In this document: positions 25,159 through 34,576 of the stretch, piece by piece
How the letters are laid out: each line of letters starts with the position of its first letter
How positions within the stretch are numbered: position 1 is the stretch's first letter
Origin: Kitasatospora cineracea
GTDB taxonomy: Bacteria > Actinomycetota > Actinomycetes > Streptomycetales > Streptomycetaceae
NCBI RefSeq assembly: GCF_003751605.1
Contig: NZ_RJVJ01000001.1
Span: 5,084,001-5,148,000 of the forward strand
Direction of reading: 5' to 3'
Length of the DNA stretch: 64,000 bases
Position numbers and translations under genes: made by a program
Notes under the pieces: generated by a model
The model's input: the letters and a program-made list of their open reading frames with translations, nothing else
What the model was told of the DNA's origin: nothing
Databases searched by the model: none

Positions 25159-25932
25159 ATGCGCAAAGCGATCTACTGCCTGGCCGCCGCCGGCACGCTG
25201 GGCCTGAGTGCGGGCCTGCCCGCCACCGCCCTGGCCGACTCCTCGGCCGGCACCGGCTACCAGACCTCCCTCAGCCCCGTCCCCACCAACCACGTCACCG
25301 GATCCGGCAGCGCCACGGTCAGCCTCAGCGGCGACCAGGCCACCGTCACGGTCGACACCACCGGCCTGCTCGCCGGGGTCCCGCACGCGATGCACATCCA
25401 CGTCGACGGCATGGGCACGTGCCCCACCGCCGCCGCGGCCACCGACCTGAACGGCCACACCGCGATCAGCACCACCGACGGCCACCCCGCCTACGGCATG
25501 ATCGGCACCTCGCTGACCACCAGCGGCGACACCAGCCCCAACAGCGGCCTCGCCGTCGACCGCTTCCCGACGGGCAGTTCCTTCCACTACCAGCGCACCC
25601 TGACGGTCACCGACGACGTGGCCGGCAACATCCGCGACGGCAAGGCCGTCATCGTCGTGCACGGCATCGACTACGACGGCAGCGGCAAGTTCACCAACGT
25701 CCTCGGCGCCAGCGACCTGGACCCGAAGCTGCCGCAGACCGCCACCGCGCCCGCCCTGTGCGGCGCGTTGCACGCCATGCCCGCCGGCGGCGCCGCGACC
25801 GGATCGGGAGCCACCCAGCACCGACCCGACAACGCCGGCCTGATCGCGGGCGGCAGCTTCCTGCTGATCGCCGCCGGCGCCGGCACCTGGGTGCTCCGCA
25901 GGCGCCCGCCGACCGGTGCCGACCGGTCCTGA
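25159..25932 (+). CDS. Secreted, membrane-anchored CHRD-domain protein
   Basis: 257 residues. Start ATG 25159 with AAGGAG. Signal peptide MRKAIYCLAAAGTLGLSAGL ending TALA. The CHRD-like beta domain (residues about 40-190) has HAMHIHVDG and IVVHGIDYDGSG, resembling superoxide-dismutase-like or chordin-type folds; copper or zinc binding by the histidines is possible. After a low-complexity linker comes one C-terminal membrane helix (LIAGGSFLLIAAGAGTWVL) and a basic RRR tail. It lies 11 bp before a class F sortase gene, a pairing seen often in actinobacteria, which suggests surface attachment or processing. Function is not known. Confidence 0.85.
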   Translation: MRKAIYCLAAAGTLGLSAGLPATALADSSAGTGYQTSLSPVPTNHVTGSGSATVSLSGDQATVTVDTTGLLAGVPHAMHIHVDGMGTCPTAAAATDLNGHTAISTTDGHPAYGMIGTSLTTSGDTSPNSGLAVDRFPTGSSFHYQRTLTVTDDVAGNIRDGKAVIVVHGIDYDGSGKFTNVLGASDLDPKLPQTATAPALCGALHAMPAGGAATGSGATQHRPDNAGLIAGGSFLLIAAGAGTWVLRRRPPTGADRS

Positions 25933-25943
25933 ACCCTCCCGCC

Positions 25944-26642
25944 ATGCCCACCACCCGCACGCCCGTGCTCGGCGCCCGACGGCGCCTGGTGCTCCTGGCC
26001 GCCACCGGCCTGCTGGCCGGTGGCGGCACCACCGCCCTCGCCCTCGCCGCGACCGACCAGGCCCACCCGCCACCCCAACCGTCCGCCGCCGCTCCCGCCG
26101 CCCCCGGCACCGCGTCCCCACCCGTGCCGAGCGGCGCCCCACCCTCCTCGCCAGGAGCGGGGGCTGCACCCTCCGGCCGGCTCCCCGCTTCACCGCCGAC
26201 GGAACTGGACATCCCCTCGATCCACGTCCGCACCCCGCTCCTCGGCCTGGGCCTGAACGGCGACGGCACCGTGCAGGTACCCGACCAGCCCCTCGAAGCA
26301 GGCTGGTACACCGGCTCCGTGACGCCCGGTCAGGTGGGGGCCTCGGTCATCCTCGGGCACGTCGACTCCGCCCGGACCGGCCCGGCCGTCTTCTACCGGC
26401 TCGGCGCCCTCAGAACCGGCGACCAGGTGACGGTGACGCTGGCGGACGGCTCCACCGCCGTCTTCGGCATCGACACCGTCCGGGAGTACCCCAAGAACGC
26501 CTTCCCCACCCTCACCGTCTACGGCACCGACGACAACCTGCCGCACCTGCGGCTGATCACCTGCGGCGACTGGGACCCAGCCACCCACTCCTACCGCGGC
26601 AACACCGTCGCCTTCGCCACCCTCACCGCACACCGCCCCTGA
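25944..26642 (+). CDS. Class F sortase
   Basis: 232 residues, with an N-terminal membrane anchor (RRLVLLAATGLLAGGGTTALAL), a Pro/Ala-rich linker, and the sortase beta-barrel: ELDIPSIHVRTPLLGLGL, GASVILGHVDS (catalytic His) and LRLITCGDWD (catalytic Cys in the TxTC-type motif, here ITCG), with Arg upstream of it in HLRLITCG and Arg further on in SYRGN. Class F sortases occur widely in actinobacteria and their substrates are poorly known. Co-transcribed with the CHRD gene and a membrane protein gene. Confidence 0.88.
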   Translation: MPTTRTPVLGARRRLVLLAATGLLAGGGTTALALAATDQAHPPPQPSAAAPAAPGTASPPVPSGAPPSSPGAGAAPSGRLPASPPTELDIPSIHVRTPLLGLGLNGDGTVQVPDQPLEAGWYTGSVTPGQVGASVILGHVDSARTGPAVFYRLGALRTGDQVTVTLADGSTAVFGIDTVREYPKNAFPTLTVYGTDDNLPHLRLITCGDWDPATHSYRGNTVAFATLTAHRP

Positions 26643-26686
26643 CCCCGCTTCCACCCGGGCGGCCCCACCGGCCCACCGGAGACGTC

Positions 26687-27922
26687 ATGCGCATCACCCG
26701 CCGCCAAGCCCAAGTCGTACTCGGCCTCCTCTGGCTCCTGGACGGAGCACTGCAACTACAACCCTTCATGTTCACCACCGGGTTCGCCCACCAGATCATC
26801 GCCCCGGCCGGCGACCACCAGCCCGCCGCCGTCGCCGACCCGGTGCACTGGGCCGCCCACCTGATCGCCGCAGCCCCCCTGCCCCTGGACCTGCTGTTCG
26901 CCGCCACCCAACTCCTGCTCGGCGCCGCCCTGCTCCTCGCCCGCTCCCCACGCCCGATCCGCCTGACCCTCGCGGCGTCGATCGCCTGGGCGCTGTCCGT
27001 GTGGTGGCTGGGCGAAGGACTCGGCGGCCTGGCCGGCCTGCACACCCTCATGCTCACCGGCGCCCCCGGCGCCGTGCTGCTGTACGCCGTCGTCGCCGGC
27101 GCCCTGTGGCCCCGCACCGCCAGCGGCCACCGGCGCAGGGACGGCGATCCGGCCGACACCGCCGGCGCACCGGGACGGGCCGACGGGCTGCGGACGAGGT
27201 GGATCACCGGATGGTGGGTGGTGCTGTGGACCGGCGCGGCGGTGCTCCAGGCACTGCCCGGCAACAGCGCCCTCCAGGCGGTCGCCGACGCCGCCGACGG
27301 CGCTCCCGGCTGGCTCCAACCGGCAGACCGGCACACCGCCGCCGCACTGGCGGGCGCAGGTACCGCCGTCACCGTCGCCCTGGTCGCAGCCCAAGCCCTC
27401 ATCGGCCTCGCCGCCCTACGGCCGCGGTGGCGACTGCCCGCGGCCTGCGCCGCCATCGGGCTGTCCCTCGTCTTCTGGGTGCTCGGACAAGGCCTCGGCG
27501 TACTGACGACGGGTCAGGCCACCGACCCCAACGCCGCCCCCCTCTACGTCCTCCTCGCCCTCCTGCTCGCCTCCACCAGGCCGCGACGCCAGGTCCAGCA
27601 GGCCGCTGCCCCGGCACGGTTCCCCGCCCGCGGGGACGTTCTCCCAGCCGCCCCCGCTCACGGCGCCGACGGGGCGAGGGGGCCCGCACGGGCCTGCGGT
27701 CGGCGTCGGGGGCCCGTGCGGCTCGGGGCAGCCGCGCTCCCTGACCGTCCGGTCGGCATAGCGACCCGCCGAGCGGGCACGGCGCTGCACCGTCGGGTCC
27801 ACTGCGAAAAGGCGCGCCGTCGTCCGCTGCCCGGCAGAACGGTGCGACGCGGTCCCGCCCGGTGGCCGCGTCGTCGAGGCGAATGGCAGGTGGGCTTGAT
27901 TCGGTTTGACGGACACCTCTGA
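26687..27922 (+). CDS. Polytopic membrane protein, unknown function
   Basis: 411 residues from ATG 26687 (preceded by CGGAGACGTC). Two halves of about four helices each repeat a pattern: ALQLQPFM...FAHQI...AAPLPLDLLFAATQLLLGAALLLARSPRPIRLTL, and AVLQALPGNSALQAV...ALVAAQALIGLAALRP. This internal symmetry resembles DoxX-like quinone-type membrane proteins, but I do not recognise the family firmly. After about residue 300 the sequence is Ala/Arg/Pro-rich without helices and runs on to TGA 27922, close to the IS3 remnant, so the natural C-terminus may be lost and replaced by read-through. It lies 44 bp after the sortase, likely one operon. Confidence 0.7.
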   Translation: MRITRRQAQVVLGLLWLLDGALQLQPFMFTTGFAHQIIAPAGDHQPAAVADPVHWAAHLIAAAPLPLDLLFAATQLLLGAALLLARSPRPIRLTLAASIAWALSVWWLGEGLGGLAGLHTLMLTGAPGAVLLYAVVAGALWPRTASGHRRRDGDPADTAGAPGRADGLRTRWITGWWVVLWTGAAVLQALPGNSALQAVADAADGAPGWLQPADRHTAAALAGAGTAVTVALVAAQALIGLAALRPRWRLPAACAAIGLSLVFWVLGQGLGVLTTGQATDPNAAPLYVLLALLLASTRPRRQVQQAAAPARFPARGDVLPAAPAHGADGARGPARACGRRRGPVRLGAAALPDRPVGIATRRAGTALHRRVHCEKARRRPLPGRTVRRGPARWPRRRGEWQVGLIRFDGHL

Positions 27923-27950
27923 CCAGGGGCTTCGGCCCCGAGAAGGACGA

Positions 27951-28790
27951 TGTCCACCATGGAGAGCACGGGGAAGGAGAAGCCGCGCCCTCGCCGTGCG
28001 TTCACGCCGGAGCTCAAGGCCGAGATCGTCGAGCTGTGCCGTCGCGGTGACCGCTCGGTCGGTCAGGTCGCCAAGGACTTCGACCTGACCGAGACCGCGG
28101 TGCGGGACCGGGTCGGGCAGGGCGAGGTCGACGCCGGCGAGCGGGACGGCCTGACCAGCTCCGCAGGCCGCCGGGCGGCCGGACCTGGTCCTGCGCGACT
28201 TCACGCCCGACCCGGCCGGGCTCGATGCGCGCTGGTGCGGCGACATCACCTACATCGCGACCGACGAGGGCTGGCCCTACCCGGCCACCGTCATCGACAT
28301 CGCCTCCCGCCGCGTGGCCGGCCGGGCCACCGCGGACCACCTGCGGACCGAACTGGTCGCCGACGCGCTACGGACCGCCTGCCACACCCGCCGCCCGACC
28401 GGAACAGCGCTCTTCCACTCGGATCGCGGCCGCCAGTACACCGGTCGTGAATTCGCTCTCCTGGCAAGCGAGTTCGGTGTTCGACTGTCGGTCGGCCGCA
28501 CTGGCCGGTGCCGGGACAACGCGCTCGCCGAGTCGTTCTTCGCCACGCTGAAGCGGGAGTTGCCCGGCGACCGGCCTTGGCCCAGCAGGGCCGCAGCACG
28601 GACCGCGATCTTCGAATGGATCGAGGGCCGGTACAATATACGCAGGCTGCACACCAGCCAGCCTCTCGCCACCACTCGGATACCCGTTCGAGCGGAGCAG
28701 GGAGCAGAAACGACTGGTCCGACTGGGCTTGGCATGCGGCCGGGTGGCCGTCGGCCGGCCGACGGACGCAGGCGGCGGCCGAATTGAAGC
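27951..28790 (+). mobile_element. IS3-family insertion sequence remnant
   Basis: OrfA begins at ATG 27951 (PRRAFTPELKAEIVELCRRGDRSVGQVAKDFDLTETAVRD, the IS3 HTH) and stops making sense after about 70 codons. The OrfB catalytic part follows in another frame: DARWCGDITYIATDEGW, HSDRGRQYTGREFALL and NALAESFFATLKREL carry all three DDE residues. The end of OrfA and the start of OrfB are missing, so an internal deletion of several hundred bases has fused them, and the C-terminal LHTSLGY-type end is also frameshifted. No clear terminal repeats were found. Not autonomous. Confidence 0.8.
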
Positions 28791-28836
28791 AGAAGACGAG
28801 CGAAGCAGCGTGAAATCTTCTTCGCACCGCATCGGT

Positions 28837-29736
28837 TCAGTCTGTGTCGGCCAGCCACTGGTCGATGAGCGCCTTGCCAATCGAATCGACCCGGTACGGG
28901 CCGCCGAGAGCAGCGTCCGCCAGCCGCGCGCGCAGTTCCGCGGCCGTGAACCAGCGTGCCTCCACCACTTCCACGTTGTCCACATCGATCGCATCGGAAA
29001 CGGCCTCGGCGCGAAACCCGATCATCACCCCGGCCGGGAACGGCCACCCCTGGGAACCCTGGTAGGTCACCGCACCCACGGTGACGCCGGCTTCCTCCCG
29101 CACCTCGCGGCGCACCGTGTCCTCGAAGCTCTCGCCAATCTCGACGAACCCGGCCAGTGTGCTGAAGCGGTTCGGGCCGGATGCCGCATGGCGGCCGAGC
29201 AGGCAGCGCCGGGGCGTGCCCGGAAGCTCGACCAGCACGATCACGGCCGGTTCGATCCGCGGGAACAGCAGCTTCCCGCAGTTCTGGCAGGTCCGTAGGT
29301 GGCCACCATTGCAGGACCGGGTCGGGCCCCCGCAGGCGCCACAGAACCGCTGATTGCGGTTCCAGTGCAGAATCCCCCGCGCGTACGCCAGCAGACCCGC
29401 TTCGTCCGGCGTGATGGTGGGAACCATCGCCCGCACGTCCAGCATCGTGTCCGCGCCGACCAGTTCGACGGCGCTCTCCCGTTCGAGCCCGGACACATCG
29501 GCCGCGAACACCGCCCTCTCGCCCTCGAGGCCGAGCAGCACCCGGTCGCCGGCCGCGACGAGGATGTCCCTCGCCTGGGCCAAGGGCAGCCGCAACGGCG
29601 TTTCGTCTCGCACCAGGCACTGGTCCTGCCACAGGGGAATGACCTGGGTACTGGCCCTGGTCAGCAGTGCCTCGATCCAGTCCGAGTCTCCCCGCCGATC
29701 GACGACACGGTCGAGCCCCAACCCGCTGTAGTACAC
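28837..29736 (-). CDS. nudC: NAD(+) diphosphatase (NudC-type Nudix hydrolase)
   Basis: 299 residues. Order: N-terminal NudC domain, a four-Cys zinc ribbon (FCGACGGPTRSC... and CQNCGKLLFPR), then the complete Nudix box GFVEIGESFEDTVRREVREEAG. The NudC-specific motif after the box is SQGWPFPAGVMIGF, where most have SQPWPFP; the Pro to Gly change is worth noting but the motif is otherwise intact. It cleaves NADH/NAD+ to NMN and AMP and can remove NAD caps from RNA. The start is GTG 29736, directly behind AGGAGG, rather than GTG 29775. It stands alone, between IS3 and IS630 remnants, and appears intact. Confidence 0.9.
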   Translation of the reverse strand: MYYSGLGLDRVVDRRGDSDWIEALLTRASTQVIPLWQDQCLVRDETPLRLPLAQARDILVAAGDRVLLGLEGERAVFAADVSGLERESAVELVGADTMLDVRAMVPTITPDEAGLLAYARGILHWNRNQRFCGACGGPTRSCNGGHLRTCQNCGKLLFPRIEPAVIVLVELPGTPRRCLLGRHAASGPNRFSTLAGFVEIGESFEDTVRREVREEAGVTVGAVTYQGSQGWPFPAGVMIGFRAEAVSDAIDVDNVEVVEARWFTAAELRARLADAALGGPYRVDSIGKALIDQWLADTD

Positions 29737-29899
29737 CGCTCCTCCTGGATCACAGTGTCCGCCTGTCCTCGACACTAGCGGATACGTCCGCCGACACCCT
29801 CCGCAACCAGAACTTGCCCAACATGCCTTACTGACTTCGGCGCGTCAGGGCGAATCTGTGCGAAGTGCCTGATGAGCCTGGAGCGGTGGCTGTACCGAT

Positions 29900-30530
29900 G
29901 ATCTGTGAGATGTGCGGATGGTGGCGGGCTGACCGCCGCGGGACGGCTGCGCCGGGAGTCGGTGCGGCTGCAGGCCGCCGAGTTGTCCGAGCAGGAGGTG
30001 AAGCCGGCGGAGGTGGCCCGGCGCCTGCGGGTGAGCTTGAAGTCGGCTTACCGGTGGCACCAGTTGTGGCGAGAGAGCGGGGTCGAGGCACTGGCGTCAC
30101 GCGGCCCGGCCCCCGCACCCGGCTGCGCCACCGCCTGCGCACCCACCCCGCAGACAAGGGCAGGCGCCGCAGCACGGGCGAGCGGGACTCCATCGCCCTG
30201 GTCGACGGCGTCCACCAGTTCGTCAAGGCGCCGATCGTGCTGGTACGGGACCGACTGAACACCCATGTCTCCCACGCCATACGTGAGTTGGCCGCCCAGC
30301 GCGCCCGGCTGACGGTGTTCCTGCTACCCGCCTACTCGCCCGACCCCAACCCCGTCGAGTGGGTCCGGGCACACGTCGAACGCAGCCTCGCCAACCTCGC
30401 CGTCATGGCACTCGACCGACTCGAGGCCCTCGTCCGCAACCGCCTCAAACGCCTGCAGTACCGGCCCGACACCCTCGACGGCTTCATAGCCGGCACCGGC
30501 CTGACCCCCAACCCCCCAACCTCACCCTGA
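29900..30530 (+). pseudogene. IS630-family transposase, internally deleted
   Basis: The N-terminal HTH part (LSEQEVKPAEVARRLRVSLKSAYRWHQLWRESG) and the C-terminal part (LVRDRLNTHVSHAIRELAAQRARLTVFLLPAYSPDPNPVEWV, with the final DDE Glu) are in different frames and the middle is missing. An internal deletion of a few hundred bases is the simplest reading. Its right end lies inside the truncated Nudix gene, which it probably interrupted. Confidence 0.8.
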
Positions 30531-30576
30531 CAAACCCGAAGTCAGTAGGTGGCCGCTTCCGCATCGAGAGGGCCGT

Positions 30577-30776
30577 CCAGGCTCGCGGACGACGGCCCCG
30601 GAGGGCTGTTCCCCCGGTTCGAGGATGCCGTGGAGGAGTGCCCAACGGCCGGTGTCGGAGCGGCGGTTGAGCAGGATCCGCTCGTCGTCGATGACCACCG
30701 CCGTGACCCCGGAGAGCCACAGCGGGCCGTGCCCGATGTGCTTGCGCAGGTCGAGGATGAACTGAGGAGTGGCCAT
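30577..30776 (-). pseudogene. Nudix hydrolase truncated within the Nudix box
   Basis: Start ATG 30776: FILDLRKHIGHGPLWLSGVTAVVIDDERILLNRRSDTGRWALLHGILEPGEQPSGAVVRE. The box stops at the RE and lacks the following xxEExGU, where the sequence turns into IS630-flanking DNA. It begins four bases after the GHMP kinase stop codon, so the two were co-transcribed. Cannot be catalytic. Confidence 0.78.
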
Positions 30777-30780
30777 GGGG

Positions 30781-31806
30781 TCACCGTAGGCCGGTGCCGG
30801 GCAGGGCCACGAGCACCCCGGGGCCGTGGCCGCCCTGCGGCCCGGCGGCGTGCACGGGCCGCAGTACCGCGGCGGCCGGCGGTGCCGCCGTGGCGACCGG
30901 GATCCGTGCGCGCGGGTACGGACCGGCGAGGGCAGCGGTGAGGACCTCTTCGACCGCGGCGGCGTCGGCGGCCGCGCACACGCCGACCATGGCGCCCCCG
31001 CCGCCGGCTCCGGTGATCTTCAGCCGCAGGCCGGCCGTTCGCCGGGCGAGGTCGCGGATGCCCTCCAAGGTGTCGGTGGACATGCCCTGGATGTCGCGCA
31101 TCGCGGTGTGCGCCCGGTCCATCGCCGCGGTGAGGGCGTCCAGGTCCTGGCCGGTGATGGCTCGCCAGGCCTGTTCGGCGCTGTGGTCCGCCTCGGTCAC
31201 GTACCTGGCGAGGCGCGGATCGCGCTGCGCGTGGCGGGCGCGCACCTGGGCCAGGTGCCCGGCGGTGTCCTTGGCCGTCGCCGAGTCCACCACCACCAGT
31301 CGCCAGTCGGTCGGGAAGGGCGCCTGCCCGGCGAGCACCGGCAAGGTCCCGTCGCGGCCTTCGGTGAGTACCGCGCCGCCGGTGACGATGGCGGTCTGGT
31401 CCATGCCGCCGCCGTGGCAGATGGCGTACTCGAAGTCGTAGGACCATTGCAGCACCGCGGCCTCGTCGACCGTCCCGAGACGGTGGGTGAAGGCCCGGAA
31501 GAGGCCGATGATCAGCGCGGACGACGAGGACAGTCCGCTGTTGAGCGGCGCCGAGGCGTCGACCTCGACGGCGGGGCGGGTCCGTGGGCCGCCCTGCGGA
31601 AGGCGCGCGCACAGGTACTCCCACACCTCGGTCGCGGTGGCGGCGACCGCAGGGTGCTCGGCCGCCGAGTGGCCGGTGACGGTGCGGACCCGGGTCGGCA
31701 GGTCGACCGCGACGCACACCGAGCGGTGCCCTATCCAGTCGAGGTCCTCGCCGGCCAGGCAGGCCCTGGTGCTGGTCGGGACGGGGGTGGGCTCGCGGGT
31801 GGACAT
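30781..31806 (-). CDS. GHMP-family kinase (sugar kinase type)
   Basis: 341 residues. The start is ATG 31806 behind GGAGGGGAGAG. N-terminal CLAGEDLDWIGHRSVCVAVDL is the sugar-recognition strand seen in galactokinase-like and heptose/fucose kinases, LNSGLSSSSALIIGLF is the GHMP ATP loop, ICHGGGMDQTAIVTGG supplies the catalytic Asp (GGxDQ) and LKITGAGGGGAMVGV is the third motif. It phosphorylates a sugar or related small molecule. Followed at once by the truncated Nudix gene; an Eis-type acetyltransferase remnant lies upstream. Specific substrate unknown. Confidence 0.85.
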   Translation of the reverse strand: MSTREPTPVPTSTRACLAGEDLDWIGHRSVCVAVDLPTRVRTVTGHSAAEHPAVAATATEVWEYLCARLPQGGPRTRPAVEVDASAPLNSGLSSSSALIIGLFRAFTHRLGTVDEAAVLQWSYDFEYAICHGGGMDQTAIVTGGAVLTEGRDGTLPVLAGQAPFPTDWRLVVVDSATAKDTAGHLAQVRARHAQRDPRLARYVTEADHSAEQAWRAITGQDLDALTAAMDRAHTAMRDIQGMSTDTLEGIRDLARRTAGLRLKITGAGGGGAMVGVCAAADAAAVEEVLTAALAGPYPRARIPVATAAPPAAAVLRPVHAAGPQGGHGPGVLVALPGTGLR

Positions 31807-31898
31807 GGGCTCTCCCCTCCGGCCCCCGGACGGGGCCGTGGACGGATGGCGGTGGATCAGGTCGGTTGCCGTGCCCGGTGGTTGACGGAGCGGGTCGG

Positions 31899-32670
31899 TC
31901 AGAACCGGGTGGAGCAGTGCGGCGGCGCCCGGTGGCCGAGGGCGCGGGCGAACAGGTCCGCGCTGTCCGTGGTGTGCTCGCGCAGCCGGCCCGCGGCGAG
32001 CAGGTCGGCCGGGCGGGTGTCGCCGAGCAGGACGGCGGCCAGGTCGGCGACGTCCAGCGACAGGTCCGGGACGCGGCGGGCGGAGGTGCACCCGGTGCTG
32101 CCGTCGGGGCGGGCGGTGACGGTGTGCAGGCCCGCCGCGAAGCCCAGCGGGTCGGCCACGTCGATGGTCAACTCGCGCTCGGGGGCGTCGAGTCGGGCTT
32201 CCAGAAGACGCGGAAGGTCGAGGATCCGGGCCCACAGCGAGTCGGTGCCTGCCGTCAGCCGCAGTGCCCGGGGGTCTGTCAGCAGGTGCCGCAGCGGCTC
32301 GTGCAGCGGTCGGCCGCGCAGCTCGACGCGGGTGCACAGGTCCAGCTGGAGCAGGAAGTCCAGCAGGGCGCGGGCCGCGCCCGGAGCGGGGGCGACGAGT
32401 TCCTCGACGGTGACCGGGGCGCCCCCGGTGTGCGGGTGCCAGGCGCGGTGCGCCGCCACAGGGCGTACCCGGCGGGTGTGCCGTCGTCGGTGCGGGCCAG
32501 TACGCACCGGGCGGACGCCGTGGCGGCGAGGCGTTCGTGCCACCGGGCGGGGTCGCGGCCGAGTTCGCCGGGGTGGGCGCCCTGGTGGGCGGCGAACACG
32601 GCGGCCAGTGGCGCAGCGCGCTCCTCCGGTTCGATCAGCACGGTCGTCAGCCTGATCCGCCGCACCGGCC
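31899..32670 (-). pseudogene. Eis-type GNAT acetyltransferase, truncated and frameshifted
   Basis: Pieces of the C-terminal two thirds of an Eis-like acetyltransferase: RLTTVLIEPEERAAPLAAVF, HPGELGRDPARWHERLA and GYALWRR lie in one frame; after about 32450 the match continues in another frame as VTVEELVAPAPGAARALLDFLLQLDLC and the SCP2-like end VADLAAVLLG. The N-terminal acetyl-CoA domain is absent. One frameshift plus a 5' loss. Confidence 0.72.
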
Positions 32671-32805
32671 TCGGCGAACTGGCCCACCTGCAGCCCACTT
32701 GCCGCCCGGCTGGCCCAACGCCCTCGACGGCCGGGCGGCACACCGTCGCACCGGCCGGCGGGGTCCCCGCGCGCGTTGCGGCCGCCGGCCGGGCTGCCCG
32801 TCCCC

Positions 32806-33654
32806 TCATGCGCGAGCCTGCCGGTCCGTGCTCCGGAACCGGGTGGGGGACATCCCCGTGGCCGCGTGGAAGCGCCTGGAGAAGTACAGCGGGTCGGGAA
32901 AGCCGACCCGGCGTGCCACCTGTGCCACGTGCAGGTCGGTCAGGGCGAGGAGGTGGCGTGCCTGCTCCAGGCGCTGGCTCTCGACGTGGGCCATCAGGCC
33001 CGTTCCCAACTGTTTCCTGGCGAGGTGGGACAGCCGTGACTGCGACAGACCGGCCACCGCGGCCAACGACGCGACGCTGTGGGGTTCGTCGAGCCGTTCG
33101 CCGGCGAACTCGAGCGCGGCCATCAACCGGGGGTCCAGCACCGGCTCCCGGGGATTGAGGGCGTCGCACCACAACAACGCCTCCTCGACGGCGTTCGTCA
33201 TGAACTGCGGGCCGCGGCGCAGACCGGAGCGCCGTGCGCTGATCGCCCGGTCGAGCGCGTGGACGATGCGGGTGCGGGAGGTGTCGTCGACCCGGACGGC
33301 ACGCACGCCCGGTGCGGCGGTGGGCCAGTCGAGGAGCGCGGTCCAGTCGGGTCGGGGGAGCAGGTGGGCCCAGCGGAACGACCACAGGTCCGTGCCCGGG
33401 TCGGTCCGGTACCGGTGGGGGACGCGGGGTTCGACGGCGACGATCCGGCTGCGGTCGACCGTGATCTCCGGCGCGCCCTCCACCCGCAGGAGGCCCTGGC
33501 CGGCGACGGTGGCGAACACCACCCAGTCGTTGGTGCCGCCGGGCCGCACGGTCCGGTAGGAGGAGTCCTCCTCGAACCGTCCGCAGACGACGCGTTCGGT
33601 TCCGGAGGCGACGGAGACCGGGGCGGGACGATGGCGCACAGCAGGATCCTCCAT
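32806..33654 (-). CDS. AraC-family transcriptional regulator
   Basis: About 282 residues from ATG 33654 (another ATG at 33675 is in frame; neither has a strong ribosome binding site). N-terminal cupin-like sensor (GTNDWVVFATVAGQGLLRVEG, VPHRYRTDPGTDLWSFRWAHL) and C-terminal double HTH (SVASLAAVAGLSQSRLSHLARKQLG, VAQVARRVGFPDPLYFSRRFHAATGMSPTRFR). Divergent from the PhyH-type dioxygenase gene with about 55 bp between starts, so it probably controls it in response to a small ligand, often a sugar in this subfamily. Confidence 0.88.
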   Translation of the reverse strand: MEDPAVRHRPAPVSVASGTERVVCGRFEEDSSYRTVRPGGTNDWVVFATVAGQGLLRVEGAPEITVDRSRIVAVEPRVPHRYRTDPGTDLWSFRWAHLLPRPDWTALLDWPTAAPGVRAVRVDDTSRTRIVHALDRAISARRSGLRRGPQFMTNAVEEALLWCDALNPREPVLDPRLMAALEFAGERLDEPHSVASLAAVAGLSQSRLSHLARKQLGTGLMAHVESQRLEQARHLLALTDLHVAQVARRVGFPDPLYFSRRFHAATGMSPTRFRSTDRQARA

Positions 33655-33709
33655 GACGAGAACAGGTTCCGCCATGCCCCGGCAGGGCAGCGGCCGGGAG
33701 AGTGGGGCC

Positions 33710-34537
33710 ATGGCAGAGAACACGCTCCTTCCCGCTCCCGCCGATCCCGCCACGCTCCGCGACCGCTACGCACGCGAGGGCGTGGTGCAGGTCGAGGCGC
33801 TCCTGTCGGCCGCCGAGGCCGAAGAGATCAGGGCCGCTTTCATGGACCAGGTCGACACCGACCGGACCGCGGTCGGCGCCGTCCACGAGGTCGACGGCGA
33901 CGACGTCCTGCGCCGCTACCCCCGGTTCATGAACCCCCACCGCCGAGCGGACCTGGCCATCGGGCGGATCGCCAGGACCCTGATGACCGACCCGCGGATC
34001 ATCGGGGCCGTCAGCACGCTGGTCGGCCCGGTGCACGGAGCCCAGTCCATGTTCTACTTCAAGCCGCCGTCCGCCCGCGGCCAGGCCTTCCACCAGGACA
34101 ACTTCTTCCTGCGGGCCCACCCGGAGACCTGTGTCGCGGCGTGGATCGCCATCGACGACTGCGACGCCTCCAACGGCGCCCTCAGGATCGTGCCGGGAAG
34201 CCACACGATGGAGATCGTCTGCCCGGAGGAGGCGGACCCCGAGGAGTCCTTCACCTCGGGGCTGGTGAACGTCCCCGAGGGCATGGCACCGGTCCAGACC
34301 GTCATGCGGGCCGGCGACGTGCTGTTCTTCCACGGCAGCGCGGTCCACGGCTCGTTGCCCAACACGACGGCCGACCGGTTCCGCCGTTCGCTCGTCTTCC
34401 ACTACGTCCCCCGGAGCAGCGTCGAGGTCGCCTCGTACTACCTGCCGCTGGTGGCTGCGGACGGCACCGAGGTCGAGGTCGCGGCGGCGACCGGCGGAGG
34501 CCCCTGCGGTGACGGCTGGGAGGGCGCGGCGCACTGA
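33710..34537 (+). CDS. Phytanoyl-CoA dioxygenase (PhyH)-family Fe(II)/2-oxoglutarate oxygenase
   Basis: 275 residues. Iron ligands: His-x-Asp in AFHQDNFFLRAHPE and distal His in FFHGSAVHGSLPN, with ALRIVPGSH between them and a 2OG-binding Arg in RFRRSLVFHY. The start is ATG 33710, with GGGAG nine bases upstream, in preference to two earlier in-frame starts. It hydroxylates or oxidises a small molecule with 2-oxoglutarate and oxygen; the family covers lipids, amino acids and secondary metabolites. Divergent AraC gene suggests inducible catabolism. An IS982 copy lies 40 bp downstream. Confidence 0.88.
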   Translation: MAENTLLPAPADPATLRDRYAREGVVQVEALLSAAEAEEIRAAFMDQVDTDRTAVGAVHEVDGDDVLRRYPRFMNPHRRADLAIGRIARTLMTDPRIIGAVSTLVGPVHGAQSMFYFKPPSARGQAFHQDNFFLRAHPETCVAAWIAIDDCDASNGALRIVPGSHTMEIVCPEEADPEESFTSGLVNVPEGMAPVQTVMRAGDVLFFHGSAVHGSLPNTTADRFRRSLVFHYVPRSSVEVASYYLPLVAADGTEVEVAAATGGGPCGDGWEGAAH

Positions 34538-34576
34538 ACCCCGCCTCGGGACGGCAAGTCCGGGGTGGTGCGTGAT

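Noticed and set aside
25720..25740. LPQTA as a sortase motif in the CHRD protein
   Set aside because: It lies about 45 residues before the membrane helix, too far for a normal sorting signal.
27895..27950. Left terminal inverted repeat of the IS3 remnant
   Set aside because: No matching right end could be found by eye.
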